Source: Nonomuraea guangzhouensis (GTDB lineage Bacteria > Actinomycetota > Actinomycetes > Streptosporangiales > Streptosporangiaceae). Taken from it: a stretch of 64,000 bases of DNA. A model generated the notes under the pieces. It was given only the letters and a program-made list of their open reading frames with translations, was not told the origin of the DNA and did not search any database. The DNA is taken from contig NZ_JAHKRM010000010.1 of assembly GCF_019396345.1 (NCBI RefSeq), positions 1 to 64,000 on the forward strand, in the 5' to 3' direction. The position numbers and the translations under genes were made by a program. Shown piece after piece: positions 17,442 to 25,916 of this stretch (within the stretch, counting starts at the first letter, position 1; each line of letters starts with the position of its first letter).

Positions 17442-18503
17442 TCACCGCAGGACGACGCAGCCACGCTCGGTCAGGCGGCGCAGCGCGTCCGGCTCGCCGT
17501 CGAGCTTGTTCCAGCGCAGGTCGAGCTTCTCCAGCGCGGGCAGGTCGCCGAGGCTCTCCGGCAGCGTCCTGAGCCGGTTGTTGCGGAGGTCCAGGTGCGT
17601 GAGCAGGGCCAGCCCGGCGACCGCGCCGGGGAGCGAGCGCAGCTGGTTGTTGCGCAGGTCAAGCACGCGTAGCTCGCCGAGCTCACCGATCGAGGCGGGC
17701 AGCGCGGCCAGCCGGTTGCCCTGCAGGTGCAGCTCGCGCAGCCGGCCCAGGTCGCCGATGGAGCCGGGCAGCTCCGCCAGCCGGTTGTTGTAGAGCCGCA
17801 GCTCGACCAGCGACGCCATGCCGCCGAGCGCCTCGGGCAGCCCGGTCAGCAGGTTGTCGGTCACGTTGAGGTAGGCGAGCCGGTCGAGCCGGCCGATCGC
17901 GGCGGGCACCTCGGTGAACCGGTTGTCGCTCAGGTAGAGGTAGTCGGTCAGGTCCAGGTCGCCGATCTCCGGCGGGATCGCGGTGAGCTGGTTGTGCCCG
18001 AGGTCGAGCATGCGCAGCCGGGTCAGGCCGCCGATCGCGGCGGGCACCTCGGTGAGCGCGTTCTCGGCCAGGTTGAGCGATTCGAGCCGGGTCAGCTTCC
18101 ACAGCGCGTCGGGTACGCCGGTCAGCCGGTTGCCGCCCGCCGCCAGGTGCCGCAGCCCGCCGGGGAGCAGCGTGGGCAGCGTCTCGATGGCGTTGCCGTA
18201 CAGGTAGAGCGTCTCCAGGGACGGCGGGCAGCCGGGCACCTCGGTCAGCCGGTTGCCGTCGAGGTGCAGCGCCCGCAGCCCGGTGAGCCCGGCCAGGCTC
18301 GGCAGCGAGGTCAGGCGGTTGCCGTCTAGCCGGAGCTCGGTCAGCGACGTCAGGCCGCCCAGCCACGCGGGGAGCTCGGCGAGCTCGTTCCAGGCCAGGT
18401 CGATCAGCCGCACCTCGCCGAGCTCGGCGGCCGAGCCGGGGAACGTGGTCAGGCCAGCGCCGGGTGCGCGCAGTTCGTCATGGATCGTCACGGCGCCGAT
18501 CAT
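17442..18503 (-). CDS. Leucine-rich-repeat protein
   Basis: A 353-residue protein that is almost entirely leucine-rich repeats: about thirteen units of ~23 residues with the pattern LxxLxLxxNxLxxLPxxLGxL (for example LTELRLDGNRLTSLPS, LRVLDLRNNQLRSLPG). No signal peptide or membrane segment is seen, so it is cytosolic. It starts inside the end of the molybdenum hydroxylase large-subunit gene (26-base overlap), so it is the last gene of that operon. LRR proteins bind other proteins; a chaperone or assembly role for the hydroxylase is only a guess. Confidence 0.85.
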   Translation of the reverse strand: MIGAVTIHDELRAPGAGLTTFPGSAAELGEVRLIDLAWNELAELPAWLGGLTSLTELRLDGNRLTSLPSLAGLTGLRALHLDGNRLTEVPGCPPSLETLYLYGNAIETLPTLLPGGLRHLAAGGNRLTGVPDALWKLTRLESLNLAENALTEVPAAIGGLTRLRMLDLGHNQLTAIPPEIGDLDLTDYLYLSDNRFTEVPAAIGRLDRLAYLNVTDNLLTGLPEALGGMASLVELRLYNNRLAELPGSIGDLGRLRELHLQGNRLAALPASIGELGELRVLDLRNNQLRSLPGAVAGLALLTHLDLRNNRLRTLPESLGDLPALEKLDLRWNKLDGEPDALRRLTERGCVVLR

Positions 18504-20880
18504 CGCACGCGCCGCCGCCGGCCTGTCCGGCGAGGTTTCTGAGGTCGAACAGCTCGGACGGCGAGATCGGCATGCGGTCGATCTCGATGCCCTCCGCGTC
18601 CTCGATCGCCCCCGCGATCACCGCCGAGACCGGGATCACCCCGGCCTCCCCCGCCCCCTTGACGCCGAGCGGGTTGAGCGGCGACGGGGTCTCCAGGTGG
18701 GCGGTCTCGATGTGCGGGATCTCGGTGACGTACGGCATGAGGAAGTCCATGAACGAGGCGTTGAGCAGTTGCCCGTGCCCGTCGTACACCATCCGCTCGT
18801 ACAGGGCGCCGCCGACGCCCTGGGCGACTCCCCCGTGGATCTGCCCCTCCACGATCATCGGGTTGATCAGCCGGCCGCAGTCGTGCACGACCGCGTACCG
18901 CAGGATCTTGATCTCGGCGGTCAGCGGGTCGGTCTCGACGATGGCGGCGTGCATCCCGGCCGCGAACGTGGACCTGATCGGCGAGTAGTAGTCGCGCCCC
19001 TCCAGCCCCGGCTCCTCGCCCTCGGCCACCGGCGGCTTGTCGGGCGAGGAGTTGCCGGAGAACTGGGTCGCCTTGGCCGTCTCCTCGTCGAAGGCGTACC
19101 GCAGCGGGTTGGCCAGGACCGCCACCGTGGACAGCGGGATCGAGGCGGACGGCGCGCCCACCACGTGCACCAGGCCGTCGGCGATCTCCAGGTCGCCCGG
19201 GTCGGCCTCCAGCGCCTCGGCGGCGATGCGCAGCGCCTTCTCGCGCACCTTGCGGCAGGCCAGCGCGACGGCGTTGCCGCTCATCACGGCCGCGCGGGAG
19301 GCGAACGTGCCCACCGCGTAGCCGAACCTGCGCGTGTCGCCCGTGACGACCGAGATCCGCTCGATGGGCACGCCCAGCTCGGTGGCGGCGATCTGGGCGA
19401 ACACGGTCTCGTGGCCCTGCCCCTGCGAGGTGAGCCCGGTGGAGACGTGTACGCGGCCGTCGGAGGTGATCTGGACGTGGCCGCCCTCGTACGGGCCGAC
19501 GCCGGTGCCCTCGACGTAGCAGCCGATGCCGATGCCCCGGTGCTCGGCGGGCTCGAAGTCGTCCCAGCCGATGAGCTCCTTGATCATGCGGAGCATCTCG
19601 GGGTAGTCACCGCTGTCGTAGATGAGCGGGCGCCCGTCCTGGAACGTCATGCCCTGGTCGTAGGGGAACTCGTCGGGCCCGATGAAGTTCGCCGCGCGCA
19701 CCTCGGTGCGGTCCTTGCCCAGGTAGCGGGCGATCTTGTCCATCGTCCGCTCCATGCAGAACACGGCCTGCGGCCGTCCCGCTCCCCGGTACGGGGTGAC
19801 CTGCACGGTGTTGGTGTAGACGGCGGAGAACTCGACCCGATAGGCACCGATCCGGTACGGCCCGAGCAGCTGCGTCGAGGTGATGATCGGGACGATGATC
19901 CCGTACGGCGTGTAGGCGCCGTGATCGTGCAGGATCGTCACGTCCAGCCCGTTGACCACCCCGTCGTCGTCGAACCCGACCCTGACGTGCTGCACCTGAC
20001 CCCGCTCGTGCGCCGAGGAGATGAAGTGCTCGCGCCGGTCCTCGGTCCACTTGACCTCCTGGCCGAGGCGCATCGCCGCCCACGGCACCAGGATCTCCTC
20101 CGGCCACGGGTGCACGATCTTCACCCCGAACCCGCCGCCCACGTCGGGCGCGATCACCTCGACGTGCGGCAGGGGCAGGCCCAGGGCGGCGGCGACGGCC
20201 ATGCGGACGCTGGTCGAGGTCTGGGTGCTGGTGTAGACGCGCAGGTCGGAGCCGTCCCACCGGGCATACACGCCGCGGCCCTCCAGCGGCATGCTCGCGC
20301 TGCGCTCGATGTCCAGCCGGAAGGACAGCGTGTGCGGCGACGCCTCGATGGCCTCGCGAGCGCTCCGGCCCGTCCGGCTCGGCACCTCCTGCACCAGGTG
20401 GGCGCCCACGTTGCCCGGTACGTCCTCGTGCACGAGCTGCACGCCCTGAACCGCCTCCTCCAGCCCCACCACCGGCTTGAGCGGCTCGTAGTCGACCTCG
20501 ATCAGCCCGCACGCGTCCTCGGCCAGGTAGCGGTCCCGCGCCACGACCATCACCACCGGCTCGCCCACGTGCCGGACGACGTCCCTGGCCAGCGGGTAGG
20601 CGGTGCGGCCGTGGGTGAGCGCGGGATGCGGGATCAGCAGGGGCAGGGGGCGGCCCACCCGCTCGGGCAGGTCCTCCCAGGTGTAGATCGCGACCAGGCC
20701 GTCGACGTCCAGCGCGGCGCTCACGTCGATGTCGCGGATGCGGGCGTGGGCGTGCGGCGAGCGCACGAACGCCGCGGCCAGCGCGCCGGAGCCCAGGTCG
20801 TCGAGGTACCGGCCGCCGCCGGTGAGCAGCCTGGGGTCCTCCCGGCGCTGGACCGCCTCCCCGAACAGCCTGGTGGTCAT
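18478..20880 (-). CDS. Molybdenum hydroxylase large subunit (xanthine/aldehyde oxidase, form II CoxL-like)
   Basis: An 800-residue Mo-binding subunit. The N-terminal a/b hammerhead domain (RREDPRLLTGGGRYLDDL; FVRSPHAHARI) is followed by the two Mo-cofactor domains with GGGFGVK and a C-terminal GVKGAGEAGVIP loop holding the catalytic Glu. The active-site loop is PYRGAGR (residues 363-369), i.e. the form II type, not the AYRCSFR loop of true CO dehydrogenase. It hydroxylates an N-heterocycle or aldehyde. Together with the FAD and 2Fe-2S subunits and a uracil/xanthine permease upstream, a purine or pyrimidine substrate is likely. Confidence 0.9.
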   Translation of the reverse strand: MTTRLFGEAVQRREDPRLLTGGGRYLDDLGSGALAAAFVRSPHAHARIRDIDVSAALDVDGLVAIYTWEDLPERVGRPLPLLIPHPALTHGRTAYPLARDVVRHVGEPVVMVVARDRYLAEDACGLIEVDYEPLKPVVGLEEAVQGVQLVHEDVPGNVGAHLVQEVPSRTGRSAREAIEASPHTLSFRLDIERSASMPLEGRGVYARWDGSDLRVYTSTQTSTSVRMAVAAALGLPLPHVEVIAPDVGGGFGVKIVHPWPEEILVPWAAMRLGQEVKWTEDRREHFISSAHERGQVQHVRVGFDDDGVVNGLDVTILHDHGAYTPYGIIVPIITSTQLLGPYRIGAYRVEFSAVYTNTVQVTPYRGAGRPQAVFCMERTMDKIARYLGKDRTEVRAANFIGPDEFPYDQGMTFQDGRPLIYDSGDYPEMLRMIKELIGWDDFEPAEHRGIGIGCYVEGTGVGPYEGGHVQITSDGRVHVSTGLTSQGQGHETVFAQIAATELGVPIERISVVTGDTRRFGYAVGTFASRAAVMSGNAVALACRKVREKALRIAAEALEADPGDLEIADGLVHVVGAPSASIPLSTVAVLANPLRYAFDEETAKATQFSGNSSPDKPPVAEGEEPGLEGRDYYSPIRSTFAAGMHAAIVETDPLTAEIKILRYAVVHDCGRLINPMIVEGQIHGGVAQGVGGALYERMVYDGHGQLLNASFMDFLMPYVTEIPHIETAHLETPSPLNPLGVKGAGEAGVIPVSAVIAGAIEDAEGIEIDRMPISPSELFDLRNLAGQAGGGACDDRRRDDP

Positions 20881-20882
20881 CC

Positions 20883-21359
20883 CTAGGTCTCCTCGGCGAT
20901 CAGCTCCGCCGCCCGGTGGACGGCCTTGACGATGTTCTGGTAGCCGGTGCAGCGGCACAGGTTGCCGGAGATGCCGTCGACCACCTCCTCGTCGGTGGGC
21001 GCCGGGTTGTCCCGCAGCAGCGCGGTCACCGTACAGAGGAAGCCCGGCGTGCAGAAGCCGCACTGCAGCCCGTGGCACTCCGCGAACGCCCGCTGCACCG
21101 CCGACATCCCGTCCGGCCCGGCCAGACCCTCCACCGTGGTGATCGCCTGCCCGTCGACGGTCACCGCGAACGTCAGGCACGACCGCACCGGCTCACCGTC
21201 CAGCAGCACGGTGCAGCACCCGCACACACCGTGCTCACAGCCCACGTGCGTGCCGGTCAGCCCGAGGTCGTGGCGCAGGCAGTCGGACAGCAGCCGCCGC
21301 CCGGGCACCCGCACCCGCCGCGCGGCGCCGTTCACCACCAGCGTGATCTCGCGCTCCAA
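20883..21359 (-). CDS. Molybdenum hydroxylase 2Fe-2S subunit
   Basis: A 158-residue electron-transfer subunit with two [2Fe-2S] clusters: plant-ferredoxin type C41, C46, C49, C61 (CEHGVCGCC) and C100, C103, C135, C137 (CGFCTPGF, CRCTGY). It passes electrons from the Mo site to FAD. I chose TTG at 21359 because GGGAGG lies six bases upstream and this start avoids overlapping the FAD-subunit gene; a longer frame from 21416 would overlap it by 44 bases. It is third in the permease - FAD - FeS - Mo subunit operon and abuts the Mo subunit by two bases. Confidence 0.9.
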   Translation of the reverse strand: MEREITLVVNGAARRVRVPGRRLLSDCLRHDLGLTGTHVGCEHGVCGCCTVLLDGEPVRSCLTFAVTVDGQAITTVEGLAGPDGMSAVQRAFAECHGLQCGFCTPGFLCTVTALLRDNPAPTDEEVVDGISGNLCRCTGYQNIVKAVHRAAELIAEET

Positions 21360-21372
21360 ACCGGCCTCCCTT

Positions 21373-22254
21373 TCACGTCCCTGCTGGATCGCTACCCCAC
21401 GGTCGCGCCGCCTCACGGGCCGCGTCCTTCAGCGCCTGCTCGGCGAGGACGCCGACCAACTGCAGGCGGTAGGCGGCGCTCGCGTGGATGTCGTCTTCCG
21501 GCTCGGTCGCTTCTCGTACGGCCTGCGCCACGGCCGCCCAGTCGACGGTCGAGGCGGGCCGGCGCTCGCACAGCCCGCCCACGTCCACGACGACCGGCAC
21601 CGGGCCGACGCTGACGCAGGCCACCCGGGCGGCGGCGATGTGCAGGTCGTCGTCCAGCGTGACCATCGCGCACACCCCGGCCAGGGCGTAGTCGCCGTGC
21701 CTCCTGGCCACCTCGCGGAACGCCGTGCCGGACCTCGCCGGAAGTGACGGGAAATATGCGGACACGGCCAGCTCGCCCGGCTGGACGGCCGACTCCATCG
21801 GCCCGACGAAGAACTCGGCGGCCCCCACCTCGCGGCTGCCCTCCAGCCGGGCCAGCCGCACGGTCCCGCCGAGCAGGGCCAGCACGGCGGGGAGCTCGGC
21901 GGCCGGGTCGGCGTGCACCAGGCTGCCCACCACCGTGCCCCGGTTGCGGATCACGGGGTGGGCCACCAGCCGGAGCGCCTGCCGCAGCAGCGGATGCCCG
22001 GCCTGCCGCTCCACCTGGGAGTGCCTGGCCAGCGCGCCCACGGTGACGCCTTCCGCGGACAGGTCGACGGTGGCCAGCGATGCGATGCGGTTGATGTCGA
22101 CCAGGTGCTCGGGCGCCGCCAGCCGCATGTTGAGCATGGGGATCAGGCTCTGGCCGCCCGCGAGCACCTTGCCGTGCGGGCCCACCTCGGCGAGGACGTC
22201 GAGGGCCTCGCCGAGGTCGCGCGGCGCGTGGTGTTCGAACGGCGGCGGCTTCAC
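21373..22254 (-). CDS. Molybdenum hydroxylase FAD-binding subunit
   Basis: A 293-residue subunit of the CoxM/XdhB type. The FAD-binding motifs AGGQSLIPMLNMRL near residue 33 and RNRGTVVGSLVHADPAAELP near residue 104 are present, and the C-terminal CO_deh_flav_C domain follows. It completes the three-subunit hydroxylase. The GTG start overlaps the permease stop (GTGA), so expression is coupled to the permease. Length is normal. Confidence 0.9.
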   Translation of the reverse strand: MKPPPFEHHAPRDLGEALDVLAEVGPHGKVLAGGQSLIPMLNMRLAAPEHLVDINRIASLATVDLSAEGVTVGALARHSQVERQAGHPLLRQALRLVAHPVIRNRGTVVGSLVHADPAAELPAVLALLGGTVRLARLEGSREVGAAEFFVGPMESAVQPGELAVSAYFPSLPARSGTAFREVARRHGDYALAGVCAMVTLDDDLHIAAARVACVSVGPVPVVVDVGGLCERRPASTVDWAAVAQAVREATEPEDDIHASAAYRLQLVGVLAEQALKDAAREAARPWGSDPAGT

Positions 22255-23621
22255 CCGGCGGCGCTCCCGTGGGGGGCCTGGCCTTCGTCCGGGGCCCGCC
22301 CGGCGATGGCGCGCAGCAGGTGATAGCCGCCCACGACGACGATGGTGCCGAACGCGATGCCCTCCAGCCGGAAGTCGCCGCTGATCAGCTGCTTCACCGG
22401 TCCGATCGCCAGGATGATGCCCGCGCCGATGGGGACCATGTTGACCGGGTCGGCGAAGTTCACCCGGTTCTCGATCCAGATCTTGGCGCCGAGGAGGCCG
22501 ATCATGCCGTACAGGATGACGGTCACCCCGCCCAGTACGCCAGAGGGAGTGGCGGAGACCAGCGCGCCGAACTTCGGGCTGAGCCCGAACACGATGGCGA
22601 TGACGCCGGCGATGTAGTAGGCGGCGGTGGAGTAGACCTTGGTGGCGGCCATGACGCCGATGTTCTCGGCGTAGGTGGTGGTGGGTGAGCCGCCGACGGC
22701 ACTGGTCACCACGGTCGCGATGCCGTCGGCGGCGATGGCGCGGCCGACGTAAGGATCGACGTCGGTCCGCGTCATCTCTCCCACGGCCTTGACGTGACCG
22801 ATGTTCTCCGCGATCAGCGCGATCACCGCGGGCAGCACGAGCAGCACGGCCGAGAACTTGAAGTCTGGCAGATGAAACGACGGCAGGCCCACCCAAGGCG
22901 CGTCACCGAGCTTGGAGAAGTCGACACGCAGGTGTGGGGCGATCTTGAGCGTGCCGTCGGTGTAGGCCGGGACCTGGCCGAAGAGCTGGTCGGCGACCCA
23001 GGACAGCGCGTACCCGACGATCAGCCCGATGAGGATGCCGATGCGCCCGATGAAACCCTTGAACGCCACCACGACCACGAACGTCACCAGCATCGTGATC
23101 AGCGCCATCCACTGGTCCTGCGGCCAGTAGACGTCCGCCACCACGTACGCCAGCCCGAACCCGATCAGCATGACCACCGCGCCGGTGACGACCGGCGGGA
23201 AGATCCGGTGGATGATCTGCACACCGAGGAAGTGCACGGCCACCCCGGCCAGCGCGAGCACCAGCCCGACGACCAGGATCGCGCCGGTCACGATGGCGTC
23301 GGCACCTGCGGTGTCACCGCCGAAGATCGCCCTGATGGCGAACACCCCGCCCACGAACGAGGCGCTGGTGCCCAGGTAGCTGGGTACCTTGCCCTTCACG
23401 ATCAGCAGGAACAGGATCGTGGCCACACCCGACATCATGATCGCGACGTTGGGGTCCAGCCCCATCACCAGCGGGAACACGAACGTCGCGCCGAACATCG
23501 CGATCACGTGCTGCGCACCGAACCCGATCATGCGCGGCCAGGTCAGCCGCTCGTCGGGCCGGACGATCTCACCGGGAGCCAGGTGCTTGCCGTCGCCGTG
23601 CTTGGTCCAACCGAAAACCAT
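22251..23621 (-). CDS. Uracil/xanthine permease (NCS2 family, UraA/RutG-like)
   Basis: A 456-residue inner-membrane nucleobase:proton symporter with about 14 hydrophobic helices. The family signature GGSPTTTYAENIGVMAATKV matches UraA/RutG (pyrimidine) members more than the QNNGV form of xanthine carriers. ENIGHVKAV in helix 8 territory is also typical. First gene of the operon leading into the molybdenum hydroxylase; GAAGAGGGG ribosome site before the ATG. It would supply a purine or pyrimidine base to the hydroxylase. Confidence 0.9.
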   Translation of the reverse strand: MVFGWTKHGDGKHLAPGEIVRPDERLTWPRMIGFGAQHVIAMFGATFVFPLVMGLDPNVAIMMSGVATILFLLIVKGKVPSYLGTSASFVGGVFAIRAIFGGDTAGADAIVTGAILVVGLVLALAGVAVHFLGVQIIHRIFPPVVTGAVVMLIGFGLAYVVADVYWPQDQWMALITMLVTFVVVVAFKGFIGRIGILIGLIVGYALSWVADQLFGQVPAYTDGTLKIAPHLRVDFSKLGDAPWVGLPSFHLPDFKFSAVLLVLPAVIALIAENIGHVKAVGEMTRTDVDPYVGRAIAADGIATVVTSAVGGSPTTTYAENIGVMAATKVYSTAAYYIAGVIAIVFGLSPKFGALVSATPSGVLGGVTVILYGMIGLLGAKIWIENRVNFADPVNMVPIGAGIILAIGPVKQLISGDFRLEGIAFGTIVVVGGYHLLRAIAGRAPDEGQAPHGSAAG

Positions 23622-23844
23622 GTGAGCCCCTCTTCACCCGGGCCGCCGCTTCCAGTGCCGCCCCGCAGGCTCCTTCTGCATCCCGCCTGAGATTCGTGCT
23701 GCCGTTGCGGGCACATTAGGCCCGTGGGCGGGCTCGTACACGGGCATGATCTGCCAAATTCGCTTTCCTGACCAGAGGTGTGGTTGCGCACTACCTTCGG
23801 CGGGTTCGGTGAACGGTCAGTTCCAGTGCGGCGGACGGTGGTAG

Positions 23845-23892
23845 ACGGCCCCTCGTCTTGGCGCCTCTACGGCTCCCGGCGACGGGGGCCGT
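23845..23892. terminator. Hairpin with T-rich tail between permease and S4 genes
   Basis: ACGGCCCCTCGTC (23845-23857) pairs with GACGGGGGCCGT (23881-23892) with one bulge, and TTTCTTTT follows on the plus strand. The 294 bases from 23622 to 23915 hold no gene that I recognise. The hairpin lies downstream of the S4 gene on the minus strand, but its T tract faces the plus direction, so it may act both ways or end an unseen transcript. Confidence 0.45.
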
Positions 23893-23915
23893 TTCTTTTC
23901 GCCTCCAGCGGTGAC

Positions 23916-24125
23916 TCAGTGCACCTGGATCGAGAACCCGTCCCCCGTGACCACCTGCCCCGCCCGGATCTTGCACGTCTTGCGGAGCTCCACCTCCCCG
24001 TCCACCGACACGAGCCCCTCGGCGATCAGGTGTTTGGCCATGCCGCCCGTCTCCGTGACCCCGCAGTACTTCAGCAGGTCACACAGCGGGATCCACTCGG
24101 AGCGCAGTTCGAAGTCCACGACCAC
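23916..24125 (-). CDS. S4-domain RNA-binding protein (YbcJ-like)
   Basis: A 69-residue protein consisting of one S4 fold: WIPLCDLLKYCGVTETGGMAKHLIAEGLVSVDGEVELRK gives the two helices and the loop of the S4/YbcJ family (quoted in family terms: LCDLLKYCG, GMAKHLIAEG, VDGEVELRK). It would bind structured RNA, possibly ribosomal or tRNA. It follows the PucR gene on the same strand by 13 bases, though a functional link is doubtful. Small size is normal for this family. Confidence 0.8.
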   Translation of the reverse strand: MVVDFELRSEWIPLCDLLKYCGVTETGGMAKHLIAEGLVSVDGEVELRKTCKIRAGQVVTGDGFSIQVH

Positions 24126-24138
24126 TCAGCCTAGATGC

Positions 24139-25785
24139 CTAGATGCCGCGCATGCGCAGCACGTGCAGGGCCAGGGTCAGGTTGAGGCGCAGGTGCGGGT
24201 CATCGGTGAAGTTGCCGAGCAGGCGCTCCAGCTTGCCGATGCGGTAGCGCAGCGTGTTGTAGTGGAAGTGCAGCCGTCTGGCCGTCTCCGCCACGTTGAG
24301 GTTCGTCTCCAGGAGCACCTGCAGGGTGCGGCGCAGGTCGGAGTTCTCGGCGTCGTTGTCCAGGGCCAGCGGTCCCAGCGTCTCGCGGACGAACGCGTGC
24401 AGTTCCTCCGTGTCGTTCACCAGCGACAGCAGCCGATAGACGCCGAGCTGGTCGAAGTGGGCCACCGCGCCGGGGCCGTGGAGCTGGCGGCCGACGCGGG
24501 CCGCCTTCAGGGCCTGCGAGTACGCCTCGGGCAGCAGTTCGGCGCCGGGCGACGGGCGGGAGGTGCCGGTCGAGAACGTGGCGGGCGGCACGTCGGCGAA
24601 CGCGGAGGCGGCGTCCTTGGCCACCCTGGCGGCGTCCACCGTGGCGTCCAGCACGGCCACCACCTCGTGCGAGAAGCCCGCGACCGCGCCCTGGGGGTCG
24701 TGGCGGCGCATCGCCGCGACCCAGCACGCGACCAGGCGGTCCTGGGTGGCGCGTTCGTCGCCGTCCGGGTCGAGCTCGGCCACGAGCACGGTGACCGGCC
24801 GTTCCAGATCCCAGCCGAAAGCCCTGGCCCGCGCCGTGACGCGCTCGGCCGTGCCCGCCCGGCCGGTGAGGACGTCGCGCAGGAAGTCCGCCCGATACTT
24901 GCTCTCGACGGCGTTGACCGCCTCCTGCCTGGTGACGACGAGCGCGGCGACGGTCGCGGCGCGCTCCAGGATGCCGACGTCGCTGTCCCGGATCGTCCCG
25001 GCCGGGCTGTAGGCGACGATGCGGCCGTGGTGGTGCCCGCCCGCGACGACGGGCACGGAGGCAAACGCCCGCGTACGCCCGGCCGCACCGGAAGCGGACG
25101 TGCCCGAAGGGGTCCGGCCCGAGGCGGGGGCGGGGATGAGCGGCGGTCCCTCGTGCGCGATCGACTCCCACAGGAGGGTCACGTGGTCGGCCGGCCCGGC
25201 CGTGGCGAGCACCCGCCCGCCGCCGTCCACCGCCGCCACCGCGACGTCGAGCAGCGTGGCCACCTCGGCGGTCACCTCGTCGAGGCCGCCCCCGGCCAGC
25301 ACCACCTGTACCAGCGCCCGGTGCGCCTCCTCGGCGCGGGCCAGCACGGCGGCCTGCCGGTTGAGGATGTCGGTCAGAACCTGGTTCAGGATGTCGTCGA
25401 AGCCGACGTCGTTCGGCAGGATGATGAGCGGGAACCCGAGCCGGTCGGCCTGCTCGACCATCTCGTCGGGCAGTTTGTCCACGTATCTGCCGAGTTTGAT
25501 GGCCAGCGCCGCCAGCTTGCGCTCGTCGAGGTCGGCCACCAGGCGGCCGAGCGACTGCGGGGTGTTGCGCAGCGGGTAGCCGGTGGTCAGCAGCAGTTCG
25601 TGCGGCTTCACCCAGGCCAGGATGTCCGGCACCTCCATGACGTTGAGGCGCTGCACGATGCGGCCCAGACCGCTCTCCCCCGCGATCAGGCGGGCGTCCG
25701 CGAGGGTCGATACGCCGAGCACCTCGCCCACGGACACGCCGTGGGTGATCGTGCCCGTGCTGGCGAGGCGGACGGGGGGCTCCAT
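24139..25785 (-). CDS. PucR-family regulator of the purine-nitrogen region
   Basis: A 548-residue regulator with the N-terminal PucR domain (VSVGEVLGVSTLADARLIAG; VKPHELLLTTGYPLR), a middle GAF-like part (GRIVAYSPAG), and the C-terminal PucR helix-turn-helix (LNVAETARRLHFHYNTLRYR followed by IGKLERLLG). The type is that of B. subtilis PucR, the activator of purine catabolism. It is divergent from the AllH/AllF/AllG-like genes and lies close to the base permease and molybdenum hydroxylase, so it probably governs both. Candidate binding sites are the palindromes at 25824-25866. Confidence 0.9.
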   Translation of the reverse strand: MEPPVRLASTGTITHGVSVGEVLGVSTLADARLIAGESGLGRIVQRLNVMEVPDILAWVKPHELLLTTGYPLRNTPQSLGRLVADLDERKLAALAIKLGRYVDKLPDEMVEQADRLGFPLIILPNDVGFDDILNQVLTDILNRQAAVLARAEEAHRALVQVVLAGGGLDEVTAEVATLLDVAVAAVDGGGRVLATAGPADHVTLLWESIAHEGPPLIPAPASGRTPSGTSASGAAGRTRAFASVPVVAGGHHHGRIVAYSPAGTIRDSDVGILERAATVAALVVTRQEAVNAVESKYRADFLRDVLTGRAGTAERVTARARAFGWDLERPVTVLVAELDPDGDERATQDRLVACWVAAMRRHDPQGAVAGFSHEVVAVLDATVDAARVAKDAASAFADVPPATFSTGTSRPSPGAELLPEAYSQALKAARVGRQLHGPGAVAHFDQLGVYRLLSLVNDTEELHAFVRETLGPLALDNDAENSDLRRTLQVLLETNLNVAETARRLHFHYNTLRYRIGKLERLLGNFTDDPHLRLNLTLALHVLRMRGI

Positions 25786-25823
25786 GTGGAGATTGTGACC
25801 CGAGAAGCGGTCTGTCAGGAAGA

Positions 25824-25866
25824 GCCAACCTTCCCGCTGACTGTTGGCAAATTTCTCCGTACGGAG
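25824..25866. promoter_or_regulatory. Palindromes between divergent pucR and allH-like genes
   Basis: Two symmetric elements lie in the 131-base divergent gap: GCCAAC (25824-25829) with GTTGGC (25843-25848), spaced by 13 bases, and the perfect 12-base palindrome CTCCGTACGGAG (25855-25866). They are suitable sites for the PucR protein, but no consensus was checked. Confidence 0.4.
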
Positions 25867-25916
25867 GGTTGTCCGAGACGTTCTACGGTCAGGTCCAACG
25901 TCGGTAGGGAGGTTCG

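Noticed and set aside
18253..20886. An 877-codon open frame antisense to the molybdenum hydroxylase large subunit
   Set aside because: High-GC shadow: rich in Arg, His, Val and Gly, no family resemblance, while the opposite strand encodes a clear, complete enzyme.
18478..22254. Aerobic carbon monoxide dehydrogenase operon
   Set aside because: The large-subunit loop is PYRGAGR, lacking the cysteine of true CO dehydrogenase, and no CoxD/E/F/G maturation genes are nearby.
23622..23915. Small gene or sRNA between the permease and S4 genes
   Set aside because: A hairpin with a T tail exists, but no convincing promoter or coding frame was found.
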